DNA of 64,000 bases from Shewanella schlegeliana (GTDB taxonomy: Bacteria > Pseudomonadota > Gammaproteobacteria > Enterobacterales > Shewanellaceae): contig NZ_JAESVD010000008.1 in the NCBI RefSeq assembly GCF_016765635.1, positions 183,291 to 247,290 of the forward strand. The letters are read 5' to 3'. Positions 56,605 to 64,000 of this stretch are shown piece after piece (positions within the stretch are counted from its first letter, which is position 1; each line of letters begins with the position of its first letter). Made by a program: the position numbers and the translations under genes. The notes under the pieces were generated by a model. It was not told the DNA's origin, did not search any database, and worked only from the letters and a program-made list of their open reading frames with translations.

Positions 56605-56791
56605 GCTCTCTCTTGCAGCGATAGGTACCACTCCCACCTATTGCTGTAATACGAGTGAACAAGGCTAAGGAAAGCCTTATCACTCAAAGAGTAAGACTCT
56701 GATAAATAAGCTCTGATTAATAAGCTTTGATTCATAGATTGTGTTTCAACATTACTGGGCATAAGCGCCCAAAAAAAGAATAGGATTAACG

Positions 56792-57172
56792 ATGTTAAGA
56801 GTACTAACGGCTATCTGTATGGTGATGCTGATGTCAATTCCAGCTGCCAACGCGATGAAGCTTAAAGATTACCACCAAGAGATCATGACAGGTGACAACG
56901 GCAAGGTTGATTGCAGCTTCTGCCATGGCGAAGCCAAGCGTAAAACCATTCCAGATGCAAGCAGCTGTGAAAGCTGCCACGGCACACCAAGCGATATAGC
57001 CGAACTCACTAAGCGTCCAGCAGGTTCTGGCCACGATGTAGAGCCAAACCCACATGACAGCCTACACTACGGCACAGACCTGCCTTGTACTTACTGCCAT
57101 ATGGAGCACAAAGAGAGCAAGGTTTACTGTAACCAGTGCCACGAGTTTGAATACCCAGAAATGAAGCGGTAG
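56792..57172 (+). CDS. Periplasmic tetraheme cytochrome c
   Basis: A 126-residue protein with signal peptide (IPAANA-MK) and four CxxCH motifs (CSFCH, CESCH, CTYCH, CNQCH). Spacing and the end VYCNQCHEFEYPEM match the N-terminal tetraheme domain of Shewanella flavocytochrome c3. Here that domain is a separate subunit, probably delivering electrons from the quinol-linked CymA-type pathway to the flavoprotein at 53327. It is 220 bases after the lyase and may have its own promoter. Confidence 0.92.
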   Translation: MLRVLTAICMVMLMSIPAANAMKLKDYHQEIMTGDNGKVDCSFCHGEAKRKTIPDASSCESCHGTPSDIAELTKRPAGSGHDVEPNPHDSLHYGTDLPCTYCHMEHKESKVYCNQCHEFEYPEMKR

Positions 57173-57193
57173 GTTCTCGGCTTGGGTATTAAA

Positions 57194-57298
57194 GGTTCTA
57201 GGTTCTAGGTTCTAGGTTCTAGGTTCTAGGTTCTAGGTTCTAGGTTCTAGGTTCTAGGTTCTAGGTTCTAGGTTCTAGGTTCTAGGTTCTAGGTTCTA
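57194..57298. repeat. 15 tandem copies of a 7-bp unit GGTTCTA
   Basis: Perfect 7-bp tandem array, exactly 15 units, expanding the CTAGGTTCTAG word common in the repeat islands. It lies between the cytochrome stop and a terminator, so it is transcribed with the operon. Confidence 0.97.
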
Positions 57299-57309
57299 GC
57301 AACAGTATG

Positions 57310-57342
57310 AAGCCACTCTATTATTTAGGGTGGCTTTTTATT
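57310..57342 (+). terminator. Terminator after the cytochrome gene
   Basis: AAGCCAC...GTGGCTTTTTATT hairpin with T-run, beyond the 7-bp array. Confidence 0.8.
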
Positions 57343-57360
57343 AGCTTTGATTTTACACAT

Positions 57361-57725
57361 TGATGGGCTAAAGCCCAACCTACTTAAAAGCAGGTTCTAT
57401 GCGCCTCGCTTCTAGGCCGCAGGCCGTTCGGCTCTTACCGTCTTTGCTTTAAAACAAGGACCTAGATTCTAGGACGCTTCGCTTCGAGGACGGGCTTCGC
57501 CCTACTAGGAAAAGCAAAGCGTGACGGGCTATAGCCCAGCCTACAACAGACAATGCTTTTCTTGCTCTTCCTAAGCCCTGCTTTTCCTAGAACCTAGGAC
57601 CTTTCTTTTCCTTTCCGTAAGCGCAGCGTTCCGTAGTGACGAAGTCACGTTCCCTAGGCCGCAGGCCGTTCGGCTCTTACCGTCTTTGCTTTACCTAGGA
57701 CCTAAAACCTTCTTTTAAACCTAGA
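57361..57725. repeat. Intergenic composite repeat island 5
   Basis: Two REP-like units (57361-57384, 57522-57545), the 57-bp unit at 57616-57671 with a partial copy at 57409-57431, and CCTAGAACCTAGGACC near 57587. No gene. Confidence 0.78.
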
Positions 57726-57732
57726 GCCTTCT

Positions 57733-58116
57733 TTAAACCGCCTGCCAAAACACGGTAAATGAGGCAAAAATCGCCACAAACCAGGATAGTGATCGCAGCG
57801 TGCCTTTATCCACCAAGTACAAAAACTGATACGCAACTCTGGCAATCACATGCACAATTGCCGCAGTTTCAGCTATACCATTGACCTTATCTGTAGCTAT
57901 TACAGCCAAAACAGATAAACCAAAAATCAACAGAGATTCGAAGGCATTTTGATGCGCTGCAACGGCTCGAGCGCCAAAGCCTGTAAGTTTAGCCTGCTGA
58001 TCACGGGGGTGGTTATTGTCATAACCTCCAAGCTTAGCCATTGCCACCGCAACAGGTCCTTTTGCTGCATAGGGCAGCAACATGGCAATAAACAGACAGA
58101 TGAGTAACGTGCTCAT
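57733..58116 (-). CDS. MAPEG-family membrane protein
   Basis: A 127-residue protein with four membrane helices and the MAPEG core (ARAVAAHQNAFESLLIFGLSVL, about 49-70; VHVIARVAYQFLYLVDKG). Bacterial MAPEG members may bind glutathione, but activity is unknown. Single gene. Confidence 0.87.
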   Translation of the reverse strand: MSTLLICLFIAMLLPYAAKGPVAVAMAKLGGYDNNHPRDQQAKLTGFGARAVAAHQNAFESLLIFGLSVLAVIATDKVNGIAETAAIVHVIARVAYQFLYLVDKGTLRSLSWFVAIFASFTVFWQAV

Positions 58117-58468
58117 AATGAGATTCCTTTCTTATTGTTTTATTAAATCATTAGCTAGCAGTAACATTTTTGACTGCAAGATTGAATCAGCACTAAAACA
58201 TAGAATGGTGGAATAGGTAAAGGACGATATAAGTAAATACTGGGAAAGCAAGTTCTAGACGCTAGGAATGTAGGTGCTAGGAAAACAGATTAAAGCTAAG
58301 CCGAGAAAGCAACAGCAAGAAGCTTCTGTAGGTCGGCATTTATGCCGTCACTTGTTGTGGGAAAGCAGGTTTAATAGATGGCTTTAAGAAAACAATTGCT
58401 AGGTATGAAGAGCTGCAGAACCTAAAAGCTAGGTTCTGCTAAAGCGAAATAAATACGAGTGCCGAAGG
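58117..58468. other. Gap with one REP-like copy
   Basis: Contains a REP-like unit in opposite orientation at 58328-58350 (GTAGGTCGGCATTTATGCCG) and low-complexity CTAGG words. No gene seen. Confidence 0.55.
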
Positions 58469-59026
58469 TTATTTAGGCACGACTTTTTTCATCTGTGTCC
58501 CGATGAAGATAAAGCTAATCCCTTCAAAGATGAAAGAGACACCAATGAAGATCCCTAAGAGAGATAGTGAAAATTCGGGGTTATTCATTAGAGTCAAGAA
58601 GTAGACCGCTATCGCTGTTGATAACAAACCACTAAATGCAATCCAGCCCCAACCATCTAAGTGACCTCGGCTATTGAAGCCAAAAAACATCCTAGTCACC
58701 CCGTTAAACAGCATGATAACGACCATCATTACCGTAATGGTAAACAGGCCAACAAAAGGCTCAACAAGAATGATTATGCCACCAATAAGATAAAACAGTG
58801 CGCTAATGACATACCATGACTTGGCTTTCCATTTAGGAATACTAAAAGTGTGATAGACCTGCACCAGACCGATAACTAAAAATATCGCGCCAATAATAGC
58901 GGTGATAGTCATCCCCGCGACAACAGGCAGACTTATAGCAAGAAAGCCGGCAAGGGTAACCACGACACCAACTATGACGAACCATTTCCAGCCTTTTGTG
59001 AGCATAGTATTTACTGGGTTTTCCAT
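58469..59026 (-). CDS. HdeD/DUF308-family membrane protein
   Basis: A 185-residue protein with six hydrophobic segments in the DUF308 pattern (IVGVVVTLAGFLAISLPVVA; LIGGIIILVEPFVGLFTITV). HdeD-type proteins are linked to acid resistance in E. coli; here the role is unknown. Single gene. Confidence 0.88.
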   Translation of the reverse strand: MENPVNTMLTKGWKWFVIVGVVVTLAGFLAISLPVVAGMTITAIIGAIFLVIGLVQVYHTFSIPKWKAKSWYVISALFYLIGGIIILVEPFVGLFTITVMMVVIMLFNGVTRMFFGFNSRGHLDGWGWIAFSGLLSTAIAVYFLTLMNNPEFSLSLLGIFIGVSFIFEGISFIFIGTQMKKVVPK

Positions 59027-59457
59027 ATTATATCCTTAAGAATCAGCTAATTGATTGAAAGCCAAGCCTGACTAATCAATCCATTTTTAGATTATTTATC
59101 AAAGTAGATACAGCAATTTGAATTAGCGATACAAGCTCAAGTATTGGTCATCAATGAAAATATAACTACCTGTAGGTGAATATTTCTTGGTTTAATCTAA
59201 TGCTTAGTGAGACTTGACAGTTTTTTTACTCTAGGCATGCACGCTAACCTAGAGATATAAACCACACTAGGTAGGTATGGTAGAACTCAACACTAAAAAC
59301 AAATGTGATAAACATCACAAATATCAATATAGCGTGACTTTAATAATGGCTTTAGGGATGGTATTTCCCAAATCAATAGATAAAGGCCGTGACGGATAGG
59401 TTTAGTGTCCGCAACAAGCCTAAACAGGACAGGCTTGTGGAGTAGGAAAACTCACTT
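59027..59457. other. Gap with a hairpin near its end
   Basis: No gene seen. ACAAGCCT (59414-59421) and AGGCTTGT (59431-59438) form a hairpin downstream of the binding-protein gene, without a T-run. The rest is AT-rich and presumably promoter DNA for HdeD. Confidence 0.45.
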
Positions 59458-60282
59458 TTAACGCGCCTTATCTAGCGCATCACATAAGGCTTCTATGCCG
59501 AACAGGGCTCTTGGAGCGGCACGGTGAAGCAAGTCAGCGTTGAGCTGGTAGATATGCTCATTTTTAACGGCAGGGATCTCGGCCCATTCACTCCAATCAA
59601 CACCGATTATATTGCCCTCATCCTGGCTCTGTAATATCACCTCAGGTTCTTGGAGTACCACAGTCTCTAGACTCACTTGTGGGTAGTCACTGGCGGCATC
59701 GATAAATACGTTATCGCCATGACATACGGCTATGATCTGTTGGATCCAGCTGTTCTTAGCAACCGTCATCAAGGGAGTAGACCATAGCTGATAAAACACG
59801 CTCACTTCAGGCTTGGCTGCGTTATCGCTGCGCAACTGTTTAAGCTGGCGGCGGTAATCATCAGCGACTTTCGCAGCTTGTACTTGATGGCCCGTCAGCT
59901 CACCGAGAGATTCTAGCTCGTCAGCCACCGCTTCAAGTGTACTCGGATTACTATCAAACACACGAAAGCCCAACTCTTTAATACGAGTAATATCTTCGGC
60001 TTTATTACCGCTGCCCCACACCACCACAAGATCGGGTTCTAACTCGAGGATCCGTTCAATTTGAACACCATAATAGCCGCCAATGCGTGGGATAGCTAAA
60101 GCCGCTTCGGGAAAATCGGCATGATCTGTGGTCGCAACAATCGACTCCCCCGCGCCAATGGCATACAGCATCTCAACCGAGTGTGGCGAAAGCGCAACAA
60201 TACGTTTGGCTGGCTCTGCAGCAAATACGGATCCCGAAATAAACAGGCTTAACGCCACAAATAACTTATACAAGATATTCAT
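59458..60282 (-). CDS. btuF: BtuF-like cobalamin/metal-chelate binding protein
   Basis: A 274-residue periplasmic protein with signal peptide (SVFA-AE) and the helical-backbone class III fold: KRIVALSPHSVEMLYAIGAG, DLVVVWGSGN and a C-terminal RAAPRALFGIEALCDALD. This best fits BtuF, which delivers vitamin B12 to BtuCD, though a heme or siderophore role is possible. No permease, ATPase or cobalamin riboswitch was found next to it. Confidence 0.78.
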   Translation of the reverse strand: MNILYKLFVALSLFISGSVFAAEPAKRIVALSPHSVEMLYAIGAGESIVATTDHADFPEAALAIPRIGGYYGVQIERILELEPDLVVVWGSGNKAEDITRIKELGFRVFDSNPSTLEAVADELESLGELTGHQVQAAKVADDYRRQLKQLRSDNAAKPEVSVFYQLWSTPLMTVAKNSWIQQIIAVCHGDNVFIDAASDYPQVSLETVVLQEPEVILQSQDEGNIIGVDWSEWAEIPAVKNEHIYQLNADLLHRAAPRALFGIEALCDALDKAR

Positions 60283-60799
60283 AAAATCCTTTTAAAATCG
60301 GTTAAATCTAAAACGGTACAAGCTAAGGCGACTCAAGCTGTGACGGTTAAGCCGATAACAGCAAAGACGAAAAAGCAGGTCAGGAGACAAAGAAAATAAA
60401 CGGCGTCATGAAGTAGCATCAAAGCCCCGTATTAAATCAACAAGATAATACCATTTACCCATTTTAGGTTCCAAGCCATATTAAACTATCAAATCATATT
60501 TTCAGATTGGCGATTAAAGAGCATAAAATACCAATTAGTGGTATTTTTTTATTGAAAAGCCATAGATTTCAAACGTAAAAAATCAGTTCATAGAATAGCT
60601 CTATAAACTTAATAAAAGAATTGTTTGAAAACTTAATCAGTCAGAAGACACTACTGCAGCGTGCGAAATGCCATTGTCGCTTCTCTATGTTCACAATAGT
60701 CATTTAACTCCCGTGGAGTGCTTACAGGGACGTGGAATAGTTTGCCAAGTTAAGAGGTGATTATTATCCAATTATCACTAGGGATATTAAGTCTATTCA
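60283..60799. other. Gap before RAYT remnant, nothing coding
   Basis: The first 100 bases carry low-complexity words related to the repeat islands (AAGACGAAAAAGCAGGTCAGG-like). The remainder is AT-rich without a supported gene. Confidence 0.45.
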
Positions 60800-61197
60800 G
60801 TATGTTTCTGCATTAGCAGAAATGGCTCCTCATTTGTCAATCCAGATGCTCCGACCCGCTTCATTAACAAGCGTTAGATAATCTTGAAGCGAGAAGTTGA
60901 TACCTTTTGGGTGGTGCTTTTTTCATTACTCATGAATGGCAATAATTTAGATGCTTGCTTACCTTTGAGTACGGTATTCACTCTTACGTTGCAAGCTGGT
61001 TACAGTCTGATTATTCAAATGTCTTAGCCATTTTTTCCCGAATAGGCCTCTTTAATTAACAAAGAGTGCTCTACATAGGCCCTACAGGCAAGTTCTGAGG
61101 TTTCATCAAGTTAATGCTTGAGGCTTAAAGCGTCCTTCCCAAAAATGCCTGTGCAGTTGCCTTCAAGGCTAATTAAGGTAATTCTTGCCCGTAGCAT
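60800..61197 (-). pseudogene. Decayed RAYT (REP-associated tyrosine transposase)
   Basis: On the minus strand, split over frames with stops, the sequence reads LRARITLISLEGN, then LLPFMSN, then LVNEAGRSIWIDK, stop, GAIS. RAYT proteins have a like-ordered series (ISLE near the start; LLPF.GN; LVD.TGR.I..DKRGAIS near the end). The expected catalytic HUH/Tyr part is lost or unreadable. Remnants like this often mobilised REP sequences, which are abundant in this window. Confidence 0.5.
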
Positions 61198-61631
61198 AAT
61201 AATCTCCGGCTTCAGTATTCACTAAAGTTTAATAAGAGAGCCAAAACATGCCATTAACTATGAGTGTCAAGCGAGCCAAAGCTGCATAAAAACTACCCAA
61301 AGTTACTATTGTAAACTGGTACGTTTAGTGTAATTTTTTTAAGTCACACTATTAAAGTAAAGCAATATCGTCACAGGTTTACTGTATATGTTGAGTTTTC
61401 CAGTTCCAGCCGAAAGCTAAGCTATTGTTCATAACCGTGAATTTAGATTATATTTAAAAGAGCATAACAAACATCAAAAAAAGCGCTTTTATCCTGCAAT
61501 AACAAGCGCCTGCCAAGCTCACCCTGTCGTATCTCAATTCAAGTTTGTGGCAAAACTGAATATCTCAACAATATTCCTGTGAATAGTTGCGTCCTAACAT
61601 TTAAACAATTAACAATTAATTAAGAGGCGTT

Positions 61632-63527
61632 ATGCATTTATTTATTAATAATTTGCTCCAAAGAGCGTGGATTAGTTCATTATTCATTGTACTGGCGTTA
61701 ACTTTTAGCACATCGTCATATGCTGTCGGGCCCCAAGCGGGAGAATATTTCTATCGAGCAGATACAAGGAGCCCTCACGAAATATTCGGGGTCGGCCAGC
61801 CTGGCACGGGATTCCCTACCTGGGCAGCTTCCCGGGGAGTACCTGCTGACAACAATATTATACAGTATCTTGGTGGTCTAACGGTCCGGCCATCTCCGAT
61901 AGAGCACCGCAACGCTGGATGGGTTTCTGTTTCAGGAAACCTGCAAGCAGTAGAAAATTTTTTGCAAACTGAAATCGTCCCTCCTGCAAGGATAGCTCCC
62001 ATGCCTATGGGGCAACAGACACAGTGGATTTATCAAATAAGTCCCTCATCTGATGCTTATAGTGTCAATTGGATGTTGGTGGATGCGTTGCAAAGGATAG
62101 GGCCAACGGATAGAGCTCGGTGGGATTTAAACTCCTTCTTAGCATTTTCAGACGAAGATGAATGGATTGTCCGAGGAGGGATTCCAGCTCAACATATTTA
62201 TGCCGCCAGACGTTTCGAGTTTGACATTGAGAACAGACGGTTCGAGCAAACTTCTGATATTGTTTATAATCCACACTATAGCCAACCACCTATCCCAGCG
62301 CCTCAGACTAATAATGTGATTTTAACAAATGACGTTCCTACAACAATATATGGTTATCAGGATTATCAATCATCTACAGTAAATGCAACGACTGTCCTTC
62401 CTGCCCCTTATTCATCAAGTTGTGCCGGTGTTGGTCCTAGCTCTGGCCCAAGTAACAGTTTTCAATCAGCAGCACCAGGATGTGATCTAAGCACTGACGT
62501 ACTAAAAACCATAGATCTTGCGAACAGGCAGACAATCTTGAGTCAACTAGTGATTACAGCGGGTTACTGTTTACAGCCAGTGAATAACGTGACAAAAGCC
62601 GCGATTTGGACAAGGAGTTATCTTTGGGCAAATAATTGCGATGAGAATGATTCAGCCCAAAAAGCCTATTACGATATTGCAGGTAGGATCGTCTTTCCAG
62701 CTGACAAGGATGGCATTCAAGTATGCCTCACCGCTCCAGAAAATGTCATTGCAGGAAACACAAAGTGGGACTACGTTCAATTTTGGCCCTGCGATGTAAT
62801 GAATCCTTACCAGACTTGGATAATCAGACAGGGAAAGCTTCACCCTTCATTGAAACCTGAGTTAAACATACGGTTTAATAACAAATGGTATGGCATGATC
62901 AGTGACAACAACCAATATGGTTCTGCTGAATCATTATCTCCAAACAAAATGACGGATGGTTTTTTCAAAAGCCCGTCATTACCTCGCTATGGTACTCGAG
63001 AAATAGGGATTAGTTGGGGTGGAATAAGCGGCGATGCGTATTATCCTGCCCCATCACGATATTCTGAGTCATACAGCAATAGAACATACTACAACATGGT
63101 AACGAAGCAATTGTCTATGCTCAGTTATGGTACAACGATTTTCCCTGGTGTCTCTGTAAAGCGATACTGGAAGTGTCTAGCCTCTCGACAAGCACACGGA
63201 GATTCTAAGTGGAAATCGCAATGGGCATATTGGACTAAATGTAATGATTCCGCTTTAGAGCAGCGCTGGACTATTGATGACAATAGTCACGCTCATAACG
63301 GAAACCCTATAGAGAATATTAGGTTTAAGGATGCAGCAGGCAATTATCTGTATTTCAACCTACATAATACTCTTAACTATGGCTATCCATATACTCAAAA
63401 GGGCACTGCTGGATGGGGCTCATCTCTTAATATTTATAGGTCCTACAAGGCATGCTCTAAGTCACTTTATTGGGAGTATTGCTTAAAGCCTAAGCACTCT
63501 TATCAAGAAAACGATGGTATATGGTAA
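61632..63527 (+). CDS. Secreted ADP-ribosyltransferase toxin-like protein with lectin-like C-terminus
   Basis: A 631-residue protein with signal peptide (STSSYA-VG). Residues 39-200 match the cholera/pertussis toxin A-chain (R-S-E class): YRADTRSPHEI with Arg42 (cholera toxin YRADSRPPDEI), GWVSVS with Ser99/Ser101 (STS site), and DEDEWIVRGGIPAQHIYAAR with Glu175-x-Glu177 (cholera toxin DEQEVSALGGIPYSQIYGWY). Cys264 and Cys284 bracket a flexible Ser/Pro/Gly loop like the A1/A2 nicking loop. The C-terminal half has Cys-rich, Trp-rich repeats with QTW (394-396) and QRW (544-546), resembling ricin-B lectin repeats, so it may bind glycans. Predicted target: a eukaryotic or host-cell protein. No separate B subunit is nearby. 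AGAGG supports the start. Confidence 0.85.
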   Translation: MHLFINNLLQRAWISSLFIVLALTFSTSSYAVGPQAGEYFYRADTRSPHEIFGVGQPGTGFPTWAASRGVPADNNIIQYLGGLTVRPSPIEHRNAGWVSVSGNLQAVENFLQTEIVPPARIAPMPMGQQTQWIYQISPSSDAYSVNWMLVDALQRIGPTDRARWDLNSFLAFSDEDEWIVRGGIPAQHIYAARRFEFDIENRRFEQTSDIVYNPHYSQPPIPAPQTNNVILTNDVPTTIYGYQDYQSSTVNATTVLPAPYSSSCAGVGPSSGPSNSFQSAAPGCDLSTDVLKTIDLANRQTILSQLVITAGYCLQPVNNVTKAAIWTRSYLWANNCDENDSAQKAYYDIAGRIVFPADKDGIQVCLTAPENVIAGNTKWDYVQFWPCDVMNPYQTWIIRQGKLHPSLKPELNIRFNNKWYGMISDNNQYGSAESLSPNKMTDGFFKSPSLPRYGTREIGISWGGISGDAYYPAPSRYSESYSNRTYYNMVTKQLSMLSYGTTIFPGVSVKRYWKCLASRQAHGDSKWKSQWAYWTKCNDSALEQRWTIDDNSHAHNGNPIENIRFKDAAGNYLYFNLHNTLNYGYPYTQKGTAGWGSSLNIYRSYKACSKSLYWEYCLKPKHSYQENDGIW

Positions 63528-64000
63528 TTAATGGCTTGCACCCGACTTTTGGTGTATGCCCTTTTATCTTTCTTTAATCTTTTATTTTTTGGGGGCACTT
63601 CAGCCCCCTCGACTTTATTACGTATACGCTATTACTTGGCCACCGCTCTTTAAGTGAGTTGATTGAAATCTGGAGAGACAGATTATGGCATCTAAGTTGG
63701 ACTGTCGCTGCAAGTATAACCTGACATAAGTCGCTTCCGGCTTTCAATAGCTTAGCTAAAAAATATAACCATATACTGACATAAAATATAACCATAAGTT
63801 GACAAATTAAAGCTGTCACACCTAAGCGATGGCCGCTACATGTTCTTTTATTACGGCTAAAACACTCGCACTTTGTCATTACTAGGGGAAATTGACGGGA
63901 TAAATACCAGTCAAAATTGTCGTAGTAGTACAGTCTACCCCCACCACTAATAATTTGCATCACACATCGATATTCAATGCTTGCGATCTCTTGAGTCGGA
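63528..64000. other. Gap after the toxin gene
   Basis: A GGGGGC/GCCCCC stem lies at 63591-63609, a weak terminator candidate. Two adjacent 23-base words starting AAAATATAACCATA (63760-63782 and 63783-63805) form a direct repeat of unknown origin. A 129-codon open frame on the minus strand has no recognised family and I do not support it. Confidence 0.45.

Noticed and set aside
56700..56791. Sigma-54 promoter for the cytochrome gene
   Set aside because: A TGGGCAT word is present but has no properly spaced -12 element.
59401..60480. Cobalamin riboswitch before the BtuF-like gene
   Set aside because: No B12-box-like conserved core was recognised upstream of the gene.
63574..63963. 129-codon minus-strand frame
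   Set aside because: No recognisable domain, and it overlaps a low-complexity direct repeat; probably chance.

Overview
The window looks like a chromosomal segment of a Shewanella-like marine gammaproteobacterium. The evidence is a complete TMAO-respiration locus (torE-torC-torA-torD with torS, torT, torR and torF), a separate tetraheme cytochrome plus flavoprotein reductase of the fumarate/urocanate-reductase type, MSHA-like prepilins, and typical gammaproteobacterial housekeeping genes (ung, ygfA, blc). No rRNA, tRNA or CRISPR array was seen.

Layout. 1-3.1 kb: a Crp/Fnr-family regulator, ygfA, then a decayed copy of a DUF1326 gene disrupted by a 366-bp MITE-like element. 3.4-9.3 kb: an unusual three-gene cassette (glycerophosphodiesterase-like lipoprotein, large membrane protein with a PEGA-like C-terminus, membrane protein with six DnaJ-type CxxCxGxG motifs). 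It lies between two direct copies of a ygfA-3'/DUF1326 segment; the left copy keeps ygfA intact and the right copy keeps DUF1326 intact, as expected after single-crossover integration. 10-20.6 kb: DUF1326/DUF2182 pair, ung, two prepilins, DUF3144, LysE-type exporter, membrane thioredoxin, acyl-CoA ligase, lipocalin, ABC exporter, frameshifted DUF2956 gene. 20.7-32.7 kb: the tor locus. 33-40.7 kb: PH-domain pair (second gene frameshifted), DUF924, two universal stress proteins, aldehyde dehydrogenase with its TetR regulator, a 96-bp tandem array, DUF1272. 40.8-48.9 kb: a seven-gene operon encoding a periplasmic adaptor, a MacB/LolD-type ABC system and its own NtrY/NtrC-like two-component pair, with a candidate sigma-54 promoter and phased TGTCCG sites.

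49.3-57.2 kb is the most interesting region: porin, sigma-54 activator, Tat-exported flavoprotein reductase, Sec-exported histidine-ammonia-lyase-family enzyme, and tetraheme cytochrome c. The lyase lacks the Ala-Ser-Gly tripeptide that forms the MIO cofactor, as is known for ergothionase. I propose a periplasmic system that removes trimethylamine from ergothioneine (or another betaine with a good leaving group) and respires the resulting acrylate. Both the porin and the reductase genes have strong -24/-12 promoters, and the same GATATTTCG-type motif recurs upstream of the porin, the regulator and the reductase.

57.2-64 kb: repeat-rich DNA, MAPEG and HdeD-type membrane proteins, a BtuF-like binding protein, a decayed RAYT transposase, and a secreted 631-residue protein with a cholera/pertussis-type ADP-ribosyltransferase domain joined to a lectin-like C-terminal half. 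Five or more intergenic regions carry the same composite REP-type repeats.
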